A stretch of DNA of 64,000 nucleotides from Mucilaginibacter aquariorum (GCF_024498135.1 NZ_JANHOH010000005.1:1-64000), one strand, 5' to 3'; positions 9,395 through 17,741 are shown, counted from the stretch's first letter. Numbers and translations are program-made. Notes: generated by a model not told the origin, from the letters alone.

Positions 9395-10378
9395 TTACCT
9401 CGCGTATTTCTTTACCATACTATCTACTATCCGCGCGGTCTCATCCGGGAAATCTACGATGATACGGTGATCATCGGCCAGCCAATTGTTTATGCGCGAT
9501 ACAAAATCATGATTAATGGTATGCACTACCTCAACCCCGAGCTTTGATGCAGACAGGGCATTGCATTGCTGCTCGTATTGTCCACGCATGGGGATCATCA
9601 GTACCTTTTTGCCCAGGAATAATGCCTCGGCAGGGCCTTCAAAGCCACCACCGGTAAGCAGGCCGGCGCAGCTTGCCAAACTGGTGTTAAAGGCCTCGTT
9701 GTTTATCGGGAACACGTTAACGTTGCCGTCCTGATAAGCGATTTTTGTACGTTTACTAAAGATCTGCCACTCGGCGTTAGTGCCTTTTAAATGTTTGATA
9801 AGTGTTTTATCGCTATAGGCGGGCAGGTACACCGTGTAATGGCCCAGGTTGCTGGTTACCATCTTACGGATATCGCTGCGGATAACCGGAGTATGGATAA
9901 AATCGTCATAACGCTCAAAGTGGAAACCAATATGATGCGTGGTGGGCGAGTAATATTTAAACAACCACTCGGCATAGTTCCATTTTTTGGGGCGGGGTGT
10001 TTTTTGCGAAACAAATGAGCATTGGTGACTTAACGATACCGACGGCACTTTTTGTAGCCTGCATGCCCAGGCGCTAACCGGTTCAAAATCGTTAATTATA
10101 AGGTCGTATTGGTTTAGCGGGATGCTGTGCATATCCTTCCACAGCTGGCGCAGGTCCATTATTTTGAAAGTAGCCCAGTTATCAACCCCGCCGTTTTTAC
10201 CGAAAACAAAACTAAAACCATGGAAACGATATTTAAGCGGCTGCGATAAACTCACCTCAGCTTCGGTACCGCTTACCAGCAGGTCTACATTGCCATATTG
10301 CTGCAAAAGGGGCACAATCTCTCGGGCACGACTAATGTGACCATTCCCTGTACCCTGTATACCGAACAATATTTTCAT
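9395..10378 (-). CDS. Glycosyltransferase of the MJ1255/MurG-like GT-B group
   Basis: A 327-residue GT-B fold protein. The N-terminus MKILFGIQGTGNGHISRA contains the GxGHxxRA loop of MurG- and UGT-like glycosyltransferases. The donor-binding region is SCAGLLTGGGFEGPAEALFLGKK (given as a region, about residues 237-260), with the GGGFEG glycine turn. It resembles proteins annotated as glycosyltransferase family proteins that sit beside an LpxH-like phosphoesterase in Bacteroidota, exactly the arrangement here, with the hydrolase gene 152 bases upstream on the same strand. A role in glycolipid or lipid A-related synthesis is plausible but not proved. No membrane segment is seen. Confidence 0.8.
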   Translation of the reverse strand: MKILFGIQGTGNGHISRAREIVPLLQQYGNVDLLVSGTEAEVSLSQPLKYRFHGFSFVFGKNGGVDNWATFKIMDLRQLWKDMHSIPLNQYDLIINDFEPVSAWACRLQKVPSVSLSHQCSFVSQKTPRPKKWNYAEWLFKYYSPTTHHIGFHFERYDDFIHTPVIRSDIRKMVTSNLGHYTVYLPAYSDKTLIKHLKGTNAEWQIFSKRTKIAYQDGNVNVFPINNEAFNTSLASCAGLLTGGGFEGPAEALFLGKKVLMIPMRGQYEQQCNALSASKLGVEVVHTINHDFVSRINNWLADDHRIIVDFPDETARIVDSMVKKYAR

Positions 10379-10530
10379 AGAATAGAATTGTGGGCAATTT
10401 AGTAAAGAAATGTGTATACAAGATTATTAAATGATGAAATGGAGGTAATTTGTATTTACCGCCATTTTTTCGCGCAAGATACCAAGGCGCAATTGATGTT
10501 CAAGAGATTAAGATGGTGATTTATCCGAGA

Positions 10531-11385
10531 TTAATGCGCTTCTTGTTTAAATCTTTCCAGCAGGCTGCGTACATCCAGTTTGGCGTCAAGGTCTTCGGCA
10601 TCGGTTATATCGTCTTCATCGTTGTCCTGCTTAAAATCATCAGCAAGATATTTGAAAACCTTCCACTCCTGGTTGTGATACTCCAGCGAGGTAAGGCTTT
10701 CTACCCAGTCGCCGCTGTTTAGGTAAAGTACCGAGCCGGTTTGTTCGGTTGATTGGATCTCCCTTATTTCGGCGTGATGGATGTGTCCGCAAATAACGTA
10801 GGTGTATGCTTTCTCTACGGCCAGGTCGGCAGCGGTTTGCTCAAATTGGTTAATAAATTTTACCGCATCCTTAAACTTGGCCTTTATTTTTTGCGAAAAG
10901 CTCATTTTTTCGCGGCCCATCGCGGTTAGGAACCAATTTGTAAGGCTATTGATCAATATGAGTGTATCGTACCCAACGGCACCCAGTTTGGCCAGCCATT
11001 TAGAGTGCTGCATGGTAACATCGAACACATCACCATGAAAGATCCAGGCTTTTTTACCGTCGATATTTAATACTATCTTATCCAGCAGTTGGAAAGTGCC
11101 CAGGTTAAAATCGGTGAATTTACGCAGCATCTCGTCGTGGTTGCCGGTAAGGTAGTAAACGGGTACACCTTCGGTAACAAACTTTAAAATGCGGCGCACC
11201 ACTTTCATGTGTGTTTCGGGCCAGTACGATTTGCTGAATTGCCAAATATCAATGATATCCCCGTTAAGGATAAGCATTTTTGGCTTTATGCTTTTAAGAT
11301 ATTTGAGGAGTTCTTTGGCGTGGCAGCCATAAGTGCCTAAATGGACATCAGATATGATAACTATATCTACTTCGCGTTTTGCCAT
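10531..11385 (-). CDS. UDP-2,3-diacylglucosamine diphosphatase-like metallophosphoesterase
   Basis: A 284-residue calcineurin-like phosphoesterase. The metal-binding motifs are in order: SDVHLG (residues 12-17), NGDIID (41-46), GNHDE (81-85), HGDVFD (about 116) and GHIHHA (about 199-204). This set fits LpxH, which releases lipid X from UDP-2,3-diacylglucosamine in lipid A synthesis. Bacteroidota have more than one LpxH-like paralogue, so the exact substrate is not certain. The C-terminal 30 residues are very acidic (DEDDITDAEDLDAK), which is not part of the catalytic domain. The glycosyltransferase gene lies just downstream. Confidence 0.82.
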   Translation of the reverse strand: MAKREVDIVIISDVHLGTYGCHAKELLKYLKSIKPKMLILNGDIIDIWQFSKSYWPETHMKVVRRILKFVTEGVPVYYLTGNHDEMLRKFTDFNLGTFQLLDKIVLNIDGKKAWIFHGDVFDVTMQHSKWLAKLGAVGYDTLILINSLTNWFLTAMGREKMSFSQKIKAKFKDAVKFINQFEQTAADLAVEKAYTYVICGHIHHAEIREIQSTEQTGSVLYLNSGDWVESLTSLEYHNQEWKVFKYLADDFKQDNDEDDITDAEDLDAKLDVRSLLERFKQEAH

Positions 11386-11447
11386 TAAAATTGATAGGCT
11401 AAAAAGTTAGCCGTTTTTTAATTACGCCGGTAAGCTGGCAACGAGTG

Positions 11448-11558
11448 TTATTCCTCGTCGTCGTCGTCATTAACCTTTAGTTCGTAAGGGCTTAGATAGA
11501 ATGCACCAAGCAATACCAGCAATCCTATTACAAACAAGTAAGCAAATTCAAAATTCAT
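11448..11558 (-). CDS. 36-residue single-pass membrane peptide with acidic tail
   Basis: A short minus-strand frame with ATG at 11558-11556 and TAA at 11450-11448. It encodes a peptide starting MNFEFAYLFVIGLLVLLGAF: one membrane helix of about 20 residues. A short loop (YLSPYELKVN) and a tail of four Asp and two Glu follow. The organisation (short periplasmic start, one helix, charged tail) is that of bacterial membrane microproteins. It is 62 bases upstream of the LpxH-like gene in the same direction and could be cotranscribed. It is not a family I can name. The coding case rests on amino-acid composition and intact frame, not on homology. Confidence 0.55.
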   Translation of the reverse strand: MNFEFAYLFVIGLLVLLGAFYLSPYELKVNDDDDEE

Positions 11559-11893
11559 CTTTCCTTATTTTTACAAATATCCGATTATCAAATTATTATA
11601 CTGTTAAGACTATGTTAAATGTAAAAGGTTACTTAACCATCTAAAATAAATTTGAAAGCGGTTATTCAGGCCGTAATTTGCCTGTTTGTAATGTAAGTTA
11701 CCAATATTATATGAAAAACGTATGAAAGTTCCTTTGCGTTTAAAACGTTGGACGCATATTTAAACCACTTTACACATTCCACAAAAGTGGTGGCAGTGTT
11801 TTGTCAGTGCCATGAAAATTAACTATTTGATTATGAGTAGATTGTGAATTTTAACAGGTGTTCACGCCAGTGAACGTGAACACTTCTATACTA
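11559..11893. other. Gene-free 335-bp stretch with one perfect inverted repeat
   Basis: AT-rich intergenic DNA between the 36-aa peptide gene and the DinB gene. I see no further reading frame. It holds a perfect inverted repeat at 11858-11883 (separate entry) and probably the promoter of the minus-strand genes to its left, but no clear TAnnTTTG element could be placed. Confidence 0.5.
11858..11883. repeat. Perfect 9-bp inverted repeat
   Basis: GTGTTCACG and CGTGAACAC are separated by eight bases. The element begins 10 bases beyond the DinB-family stop codon. On the minus strand it could act as a terminator hairpin, but no T run follows. It could equally be a protein-binding site. Confidence 0.6.
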
Positions 11894-12421
11894 TCACTTT
11901 GCAAAATTGCTTTTGATACGCTCCAATTGCTTTAAATGATGTTCTAAATGCACCCGTATAAATTTGAACCATTGGGTGGCATTTAACATACCCAAACGCG
12001 GGTGCTGCCAGCGCGAATTTTCTTTGGCATCGTTTATTAATCCGGTAATGCCTTCAATGCGTTTGCGGGTTTTTATCAGCAGGTTTTTGGCTTCTTCCTT
12101 ATCAATTTTTTTGGGTGCCAATTTTTCGGCAACCGCATCCGGTACCGTTGCTTTACCCGGCGGAAATTTCCCGGTAAGCATTAAATAATAGCCCCAAAAA
12201 CCCATGCCCTTTTTGGTTGGCGGGCAATTATTATGTGTACAACGCTCCAAAGCTATGCTTGAACCCAGACTGGCCTTAAGGATATGATCATAAACCTCGG
12301 AGCACGACCAGCCACCCATTGGCGGTGTTTCATTAAACAATGCATCGGTAAGGGTATCCAGTTGTTCCCGGTAGCTATCTAATGCGGCATCAATGGCACG
12401 GCGCTCTTTGGCAATGTTCAT
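11894..12421 (-). CDS. DinB-like four-helix metalloenzyme family protein
   Basis: A 175-residue all-helical protein of the DinB/YfiT-like superfamily. The putative metal histidines lie in YDHIL (about residue 45) and HLEHHLKQLERI near the C-terminus (about residue 160). The tryptophan in GGWSCSEVYDH matches the GWSxxEVxxHL signature of the DinB_2 subgroup. These proteins often act as thiol-dependent transferases or have unknown roles. There is no signal peptide. The gene is divergent from the orphan gene at 12452, with 30 bases between the start codons. Confidence 0.8.
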   Translation of the reverse strand: MNIAKERRAIDAALDSYREQLDTLTDALFNETPPMGGWSCSEVYDHILKASLGSSIALERCTHNNCPPTKKGMGFWGYYLMLTGKFPPGKATVPDAVAEKLAPKKIDKEEAKNLLIKTRKRIEGITGLINDAKENSRWQHPRLGMLNATQWFKFIRVHLEHHLKQLERIKSNFAK

Positions 12422-12451
12422 AGTAGTAAAGTTAACTCTTATATTAGCAAA

Positions 12452-12868
12452 ATGTTAGTACACCCTTATAAATCAGTTGGCAATTTATCATTTACAAATG
12501 ATAGGAATAAAGTAAGGGCATTATTAAATGAAGAATTTGAAACAGGTATAAAAGAGTTTGGATCCTATAAAGATTATTACGACTATTTTAAAAATAGCGC
12601 CCTATTTGTTTATTATGATAAAAACGACCGAATAAACGCATTTGAGTTTTTTGAGCCTAAGCCAATTTTCAATGAAATAGATTTGTTATCAGAGCCATTT
12701 CAGAAACTTGTAGAAACGTTTAAGGAACTTGATACCGACCTAATTGTGGAATATAATGGTTTTACTTCAAACAAGTTTGGCATAGGAATCAGTACGAATG
12801 ATGATCCTGAAACGGATGCAGCGATGCCGGACTCAGTTATAATATTTAGACAGGGCTATTATGATTAA
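12452..12868 (+). CDS. Orphan 138-residue acidic protein, unrecognised
   Basis: I do not recognise a family. The protein is soluble and acidic, without signal peptide, with sequence such as GSYKDYYDYFKNSALFVYYD and an FEFFEPKPIFNEIDLLSEPF segment. The size, acidity and aromatic content resemble stand-alone immunity proteins of polymorphic toxins, but there is no toxin gene next to it. The gene is visibly more AT-rich than its neighbours. This may indicate recent acquisition. It starts 30 bases from the divergent DinB start. Confidence 0.7.
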   Translation: MLVHPYKSVGNLSFTNDRNKVRALLNEEFETGIKEFGSYKDYYDYFKNSALFVYYDKNDRINAFEFFEPKPIFNEIDLLSEPFQKLVETFKELDTDLIVEYNGFTSNKFGIGISTNDDPETDAAMPDSVIIFRQGYYD

Positions 12869-12880
12869 AGTTAATTCACC

Positions 12881-13606
12881 TTACAGTAATAAAATTAGCT
12901 CTTTTAAATGAGTAACCTGTACGGGTACATCGGCGGGTTTTTCCAGGTTGAAGGGGTTAAAATAGATGGCATCCATACCCACCCCCATAGCACCGCGGAT
13001 ATCTGCCTCAATACTGTCGCCTATCATCAAACTTTCGGCAATGGTTGCCCCGGCCAGTTCAATAGCATGCCTAAAAATAGCAGGGTCGGGTTTGTTAACG
13101 CCCACTACCTCTGATATAATAATATTTTGAAAGTATGGTGCAAGGTTAGTACCCGCTACTTTCATCTCGGTAGATTCTTTAAACCCATTCGAGATCAGAT
13201 GCAGGATATATTTGCTTTGCAAATAAGCCAGCGTTTCATGTGCATGCGGGAACAGGTTTGTTTTGGTAGGGCCAAGGTTTACATAGGCATCTTCAAAATC
13301 GGCAGGCATCAGGTCGGGCTCTACCCCAAGTTCAATAAAGGTCGATTTAAAACGTTCCTCGCGCAACTCGTCTTTAGTTATCTGGCCCAGGTGATACTGT
13401 GCCCAAAGGCGGTGGTTATGGCGGGTATAAGTCTCTATGAAGAGGTCGGCAGAGGGCAGGCCAATGTCCTTTAGCTTATAAGTGCCGTAAAGCTCGTGCA
13501 GGGTTTCTTCGGCGTTTTTATCAAAATCCCAAATGGTGTGGTCAAGGTCGAAGAAAATGTGTTTGTAAATTTTAGATGTACGATTTACGATTTTAGATTG
13601 AGCCAT
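12881..13606 (-). CDS. YjjG-type HAD nucleotidase
   Basis: A 241-residue haloacid dehalogenase-like phosphatase. Motif I is FFDLDHTIWDF, motif II LISNGF, motif III VNKPDPAIFRHA (Lys) and motif IV MIGDSIEADIRGA. The set and length match the noncanonical pyrimidine nucleotidase YjjG group, which dephosphorylates modified pyrimidine nucleotides. The upp gene follows 34 bases further in the transcription of the upstream neighbour, so pyrimidine salvage context fits. The frame is open to 13642, but the promoter element at 13624-13631 lies inside that part, so the ATG at 13606 is chosen. The first 13 residues (AQSKIVNRTSKI) are translated from an intergenic word repeat. Confidence 0.87.
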   Translation of the reverse strand: MAQSKIVNRTSKIYKHIFFDLDHTIWDFDKNAEETLHELYGTYKLKDIGLPSADLFIETYTRHNHRLWAQYHLGQITKDELREERFKSTFIELGVEPDLMPADFEDAYVNLGPTKTNLFPHAHETLAYLQSKYILHLISNGFKESTEMKVAGTNLAPYFQNIIISEVVGVNKPDPAIFRHAIELAGATIAESLMIGDSIEADIRGAMGVGMDAIYFNPFNLEKPADVPVQVTHLKELILLL

Positions 13607-13674
13607 GTTCTCACAAGTTTGTCCAAAGTTATCATATTTCAAATCGTAAATCTAAAATCGTCCATCGTAAATTA
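13569..13674. repeat. Word-repeat hairpin shared by the YjjG-type gene start and the upp-yjjG spacer
   Basis: Words of the type TTTACGATTTTAGATT occur at 13569-13600 on one strand, and AAATCGTAAATCTAAAATCG at about 13640-13659 in the opposite sense. The two arms can pair. One arm lies inside the first codons of the YjjG-type gene. It belongs to a class of locus-specific degenerate repeats seen at several gene ends in this window. Confidence 0.7.
13624..13631 (-). promoter_or_regulatory. Bacteroidota -7 element for the YjjG-type gene
   Basis: Minus-strand TAACTTTG fits TAnnTTTG and stands 17 bases before the ATG at 13606. It supports the shorter start. Confidence 0.5.
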
Positions 13675-13675
13675 C

Positions 13676-14320
13676 TTACACCTTCTCCCCAAACGCCAGA
13701 TCTCCCGCATCGCCTAAACCCGGCACGATGTAAGCTTTGCTGGTCATTTCGTCATCAACGGCGCAGGTCCATATCTGTGCTTTTGGCAGGTTGGCGCGCA
13801 CATGGGCAATGCCTTCGGTACTGGAAATAACGGCGGCTATGTGCAGGGCTTTAAGGTTGTATTGCGCCATAATCTCTTTACAAACACAAACCACGCTTTG
13901 CCCGGTGGCCAGCATGGTATCGCACATAATTAAAGTTTTACCCTCCAGGTTTGGGGTTGATATATGATCTACCTGAATGGTGAATGCCCCACTTTTTTTA
14001 ACGTTACGGCAAGCGGTTGCAAATGTGCTTGCAGAACGGTCGAAAAAATTAATAAAGCCCTGGTGAAAGGGCAGGCCGGCCCGCAGTATGGTGGCAATAA
14101 CGGGCTGGTCGGCGGGTAAATTTACATTGGCAATACCCAAGGGGGTTTGCACATCGGTCATGTCGTATTTTAGGGTCTTGCTTATTTCGTAGGCCAATAT
14201 TTCGCCCAGCCTTTCCTGGTTCTTACGAAAACGGAACTTATCCTGCTGCGCGTTCACATCGCGCAGTTCGGCCAAAAACTGGTTGGCAATAGTGTCGGTT
14301 TTGTTGAGGATGAAAATCAT
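13676..14320 (-). CDS. upp: Uracil phosphoribosyltransferase
   Basis: This is a pyrimidine salvage enzyme that makes UMP from uracil and PRPP. The 214 residues have the family features: RKNQERLGEILAYEISKTL, PVIATILRAGLPFHQGFINF, the PRPP-binding loop LIMCDTMLATGQSV (about residues 129-142) and a C-terminal uracil-binding region ending VPGLGDAGDLAFGEKV. No signal peptide. The start MIFILNKTDTIANQFL is the typical family start. It is upstream of the YjjG-type nucleotidase on the same strand; both act on pyrimidine compounds. Confidence 0.95.
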   Translation of the reverse strand: MIFILNKTDTIANQFLAELRDVNAQQDKFRFRKNQERLGEILAYEISKTLKYDMTDVQTPLGIANVNLPADQPVIATILRAGLPFHQGFINFFDRSASTFATACRNVKKSGAFTIQVDHISTPNLEGKTLIMCDTMLATGQSVVCVCKEIMAQYNLKALHIAAVISSTEGIAHVRANLPKAQIWTCAVDDEMTSKAYIVPGLGDAGDLAFGEKV

Positions 14321-14403
14321 TCTTAAAATTAAAGTTTTTAAGTAAAAAACAGGCTATTTTATTTTTAACCTAAGAGCCAAATTATTGATGAATAAAATTT
14401 ATC

Positions 14404-14434
14404 TTGATTATATGTAGCTAACTACGTAGATTTG
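14404..14434 (+). promoter_or_regulatory. Promoter of the GNAT-MarR operon
   Basis: TTG at 14404-14406 and TAGATTTG at 14427-14434 are separated by 20 bases. This is the -33/-7 arrangement of the Bacteroidota primary sigma factor. Transcription would start near 14439, about 14 bases before the ATG at 14453. Confidence 0.7.
14414..14429. promoter_or_regulatory. Palindromic operator candidate in the GNAT-MarR promoter
   Basis: GTAGCTAACTAC (14414-14425) overlaps the perfect palindrome CTACGTAG (14422-14429). Both lie between the -33 and -7 elements, where a bound dimer would block RNA polymerase. The downstream operon encodes a MarR regulator, so autoregulation is a reasonable inference. Confidence 0.45.
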
Positions 14435-14452
14435 TACATAAATAAAAGTATT

Positions 14453-14950
14453 ATGAATATTATAACACAGATAAATGCTTTAAACAATAGCCATTGTAAA
14501 GAAATTATCGACATAATCCTCCCTATACAGCAAATAGAATTTAACGTCCCTGTAACGCTTGAAGGGCAGCCCGACCTGTTGGATATTGAAACCAATTACC
14601 ACCAAACAGGCGGCAATTTCTGGGGCGCTTTTCATAACGGTGAGTTGGTTGGTACCATTGCCATCATTGCAATAGGCGATAATGCCGGCGCTTTGCGCAA
14701 AATGTTTGTGCGTAAAGAATACCGTGGCAAAGAGTTGGGGATAGCGCAATTATTGTTAGATACGTTGATAGCTTATTGCAAACAAAACGAGATAAACGCT
14801 ATATATTTAGGTACCGTTGATATGCTGAAGGCGGCCCATCGTTTTTACGAAAAAAATGGATTTACCCAACTGAACAAAACAGAACTACCCAAATCATTCC
14901 CACTGATGGGGGCCGATAATATTTTTTATGAGTTATATTTGGGCAATTAG
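14453..14950 (+). CDS. GNAT family N-acetyltransferase
   Basis: A 165-residue acetyltransferase starting at the ATG MNIITQINALNN. Motif A, the acetyl-CoA loop, is RKEYRGKELGIAQLLLDTLI at about residues 84-103. The C-terminal RFYEKNGFTQLNKTELP is the usual strand-turn of motif B. The substrate is unknown. An in-frame TTG at 14432 overlaps the -7 element and cannot be the start. The MarR gene follows after 12 bases, an association often seen and even fused in one protein in other bacteria. Confidence 0.88.
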   Translation: MNIITQINALNNSHCKEIIDIILPIQQIEFNVPVTLEGQPDLLDIETNYHQTGGNFWGAFHNGELVGTIAIIAIGDNAGALRKMFVRKEYRGKELGIAQLLLDTLIAYCKQNEINAIYLGTVDMLKAAHRFYEKNGFTQLNKTELPKSFPLMGADNIFYELYLGN

Positions 14951-14962
14951 CCAGGGCAACAA

Positions 14963-15442
14963 ATGAACGTTATTGACGAATCGGGAATTTTAGCGATTTC
15001 CACAAGGCTGCAACGCCTTGCCGATACGCTTCGTAAGGATGGCGTGCTTATTTACAAAGCAAACAATATCGACTTTGAACCCAAATGGTTCCCTGTTATT
15101 TACACCCTGCACTTTAAGCCTGTTTTAAGCGTGGTTGAAATTGCCAACGAAATAGGATACACCCATCCATCTACCATTAGCCTGCTTAAAGAGTTGGAGA
15201 AAGAAAAACTCATCCGTTCTAAAAAAGACAAGGCCGATGAGCGCAAACGGCTCATTCAACTAACTACTAAGGGCCACGCGCTGGTTGAACAAATGAAACC
15301 CGTTTGGGAAATTATGAAGGGCGCTGCTGCCGAACTTGCTAATACCAAAAATAATCTCATGAAAGCTATTGCCGAAGTAGAAGAACAAATTAGCGAACAA
15401 AGTTTTTTTGCCCGGGCACAGCGCTTAAGGTCTTCAAAATAG
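14963..15442 (+). CDS. MarR family transcriptional regulator
   Basis: A 159-residue winged-helix regulator. The DNA-recognition helix is in LSVVEIANEIGYTHPSTISL (about residues 54-73), and the wing in IRSKKDKADERKRLIQLT. Terminal helices provide the dimer interface. It is the second gene of the GNAT-MarR operon. A palindrome in the operon promoter is the probable target. The ligand is unknown. Confidence 0.9.
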   Translation: MNVIDESGILAISTRLQRLADTLRKDGVLIYKANNIDFEPKWFPVIYTLHFKPVLSVVEIANEIGYTHPSTISLLKELEKEKLIRSKKDKADERKRLIQLTTKGHALVEQMKPVWEIMKGAAAELANTKNNLMKAIAEVEEQISEQSFFARAQRLRSSK

Positions 15443-15533
15443 TTATTTTCTAATTGTGGTGCCTCAATCCGGGCCGAACATAAATCAGGTGCGTCTGTTG
15501 TAATTAAATATAAAGATCGGTATAAACTATTGT

Positions 15534-15549
15534 TGACATACTGTTGTCA
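15534..15549. promoter_or_regulatory. Inverted repeat in the uvrB upstream region
   Basis: TGACATACTGTTGTCA has five-base arms (TGACA/TGTCA) around a six-base centre, about 65 bases before uvrB. It might be an operator for damage control. It is not a known LexA box of this phylum, so no regulator is named. Confidence 0.3.
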
Positions 15550-15613
15550 TTATTGTTGGTTTACTTTGATCTGTAAACCCTAATGCAGGATTATTTGTAT
15601 TTTTACATTATAC

Positions 15614-17641
15614 ATGGATTTTAAAATAACTTCCCAATACGTACCCACCGGCGACCAGCCCGAAGCCATCAGGCAACTGGTAGAAGGTGTAAACAATGGC
15701 GACCCTTTTCAAACCCTGTTGGGGGTAACCGGCTCGGGTAAAACGTTTAGTATTGCCAACGTAATTGAGCAAACCCAAAAGCCAACACTCATATTAAGCC
15801 ACAACAAAACACTGGCGGCACAGCTGTATGGCGAGTTTAAGCAGTTTTTCCCCGATAACGCGGTAAACTACTTTGTATCCTATTACGATTATTACCAGCC
15901 CGAGGCCTTCATCCCCTCGTCAAATACCTATATAGAAAAAGATCTGCAGATAAACGAGGAGATTGAAAAACTACGTTTACGCACTACGTCGGCATTAATG
16001 AGCGGCAGGAGGGATGTGATCGTTGTATCGTCTATATCCTGCATCTACGGTATGGGTAACCCCGAGGATTTTGCCAATTCGGTATTTAAATTCGCGGTAG
16101 GTACCCGCATCAGCAGAAATGCTTTTTTACACCGACTGGTAGAGATATTATACGCCCGCACCACCGCCGATTTTAAACGCGGAACTTTTAGGGTGAAGGG
16201 CGATACCGTGGATATTTTCCCGGCTTATATGGATTATGCTTACCGGATCAGCTTTTTTGGGGATGATATTGAAGAGCTAAGCACCTTTGATATTACCACC
16301 GGCAAAACCATTGAGAAAATGACCCATATGGTGGTCTACCCCGCCAACTTGTACGTTGCCCCGCGCGAGCGCTTCCAGCAATCTGTTTGGGCCATACAGG
16401 AAGAACTGGAAACGCGTAAGAAACAATTTATAGATGATGGCCGCTTTATTGAAGCCAAGCGACTGGAAGAAAGGGTTAATTACGATCTGGAGATGATCCG
16501 CGAGTTGGGCTATTGCAGCGGTATTGAAAATTACTCACGTTTTTTTGATGGCAGACAGCCGGGTATGCGCCCCTTCTGCCTACTGGATTATTTCCCGGAT
16601 GATTACCTGATGGTGATTGACGAAAGCCACGTTACTGTGCCGCAGATAAGGGCTATGTACGGTGGTGATAGGTCGAGAAAGATCTCGTTAGTTGATTATG
16701 GTTTCCGTTTGCCCGCGGCGATGGATAACAGGCCTTTAAACTTTCAGGAGTTTGAGCGGCTGGCACCCCAAACTATTTATGTGAGCGCGACCCCTGCCGA
16801 TTTCGAACTGGAAAAATCTGGCGGTGTGGTGGTGGAGCAGGTGATACGCCCTACCGGCTTGCTTGACCCTATCATAGATGTGCGCCCGGTAATAAACCAG
16901 GTAGATGATCTGTTGGACGAGGTTGACAAAACCATAAAAATGGGCGACCGCATACTGGTAACTACCTTAACCAAACGCATGGCCGAAGAACTGGCTAAGT
17001 ACATGGATAGGCTGGGCATTAAGTGCCGCTACATTCACTCGGAAGTAAAAACCCTGCAACGTGTAGAAATACTGCGTGGCCTACGCCTTGGTGAGTTTGA
17101 TGTGCTGATAGGGATCAACTTGCTGCGCGAGGGGCTGGATCTGCCTGAGGTATCATTAGTGGCTATTTTGGATGCTGATAAAGAAGGCTTTCTGCGGTCG
17201 GAGCGATCGCTGATACAAACTATTGGTCGTGCTGCCCGTAACGACAGGGGCAGGGTTATTATGTATGCCGACAAGATTACCGATTCGATGCAGATAACGA
17301 TGGACGAAACCAACCGTCGCCGCGAATTGCAGATAAAATATAATACCGAACATGGCATAACGCCAAGAACGGTTGGTAAATCCCGTGAGGAAATTATGGA
17401 GCAAACTTCTGTGGTCGACTTTAAAGGAGGGGTGCAGCAAGCATATGTGGAAACCGATATGGTTAGCCTTGCCGCTGATCCTATTGTGCAGTACATGACC
17501 AAGCCGGATTTGAAAAAATCTATCGAAAGTACCCGCAAGGATATGGTCGCGGCAGCAAAAAATATGGATTTCCTGCTGGCCGCCAAGCTGCGTGATGAAA
17601 TGTTTGCGCTGGAAAAAATGATGGAAGAGAAGTTTTCGTAG
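15614..17641 (+). CDS. uvrB: Excinuclease ABC subunit UvrB
   Basis: UvrB is the central helicase-like protein of nucleotide excision repair. It receives damaged DNA from UvrA and recruits UvrC. The 675 residues show Walker A GVTGSGKT (about residues 37-44), the damage-probing beta-hairpin with YYDYYQPEAFIP, Walker B-type DESH at about residue 337, and helicase motifs VSATP, GINLLREGLDLPEV and QTIGRAARN. The UVR motif at the C-terminus (STRKDMVAAAKNMDFLLAAK) binds UvrC. Length is normal. A word-repeat hairpin begins directly at the stop codon and may act as the terminator. Confidence 0.98.
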   Translation: MDFKITSQYVPTGDQPEAIRQLVEGVNNGDPFQTLLGVTGSGKTFSIANVIEQTQKPTLILSHNKTLAAQLYGEFKQFFPDNAVNYFVSYYDYYQPEAFIPSSNTYIEKDLQINEEIEKLRLRTTSALMSGRRDVIVVSSISCIYGMGNPEDFANSVFKFAVGTRISRNAFLHRLVEILYARTTADFKRGTFRVKGDTVDIFPAYMDYAYRISFFGDDIEELSTFDITTGKTIEKMTHMVVYPANLYVAPRERFQQSVWAIQEELETRKKQFIDDGRFIEAKRLEERVNYDLEMIRELGYCSGIENYSRFFDGRQPGMRPFCLLDYFPDDYLMVIDESHVTVPQIRAMYGGDRSRKISLVDYGFRLPAAMDNRPLNFQEFERLAPQTIYVSATPADFELEKSGGVVVEQVIRPTGLLDPIIDVRPVINQVDDLLDEVDKTIKMGDRILVTTLTKRMAEELAKYMDRLGIKCRYIHSEVKTLQRVEILRGLRLGEFDVLIGINLLREGLDLPEVSLVAILDADKEGFLRSERSLIQTIGRAARNDRGRVIMYADKITDSMQITMDETNRRRELQIKYNTEHGITPRTVGKSREEIMEQTSVVDFKGGVQQAYVETDMVSLAADPIVQYMTKPDLKKSIESTRKDMVAAAKNMDFLLAAKLRDEMFALEKMMEEKFS

Positions 17642-17708
17642 ATGTGCAGATTACAGATGTGCAAATGAGCTTCATCTGCACACTTGCACATCTGCATATT
17701 TGCACATT
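17642..17708. repeat. Word-repeat hairpin after uvrB
   Basis: The words GATGTGCAGATTACAGATG and CATCTGCACACTTGCACATC stand in opposite senses around a short loop, with further copies of TTTGCACAT. The structure begins next to the uvrB stop codon and could end transcription. Its vocabulary differs from other hairpins of this class in the window. Confidence 0.7.
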
Positions 17709-17741
17709 ATATAAATTGAAACATTTTTTCCGTTATATACT

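Noticed and set aside
15534-15549. LexA box before uvrB
   Set aside because: The inverted repeat does not match a known LexA site and no lexA gene is in view.
17035-17697. 220-residue minus-strand open frame inside uvrB
   Set aside because: It is a shadow of the uvrB codons, with Ser/Arg/Ile-biased composition and no domain.
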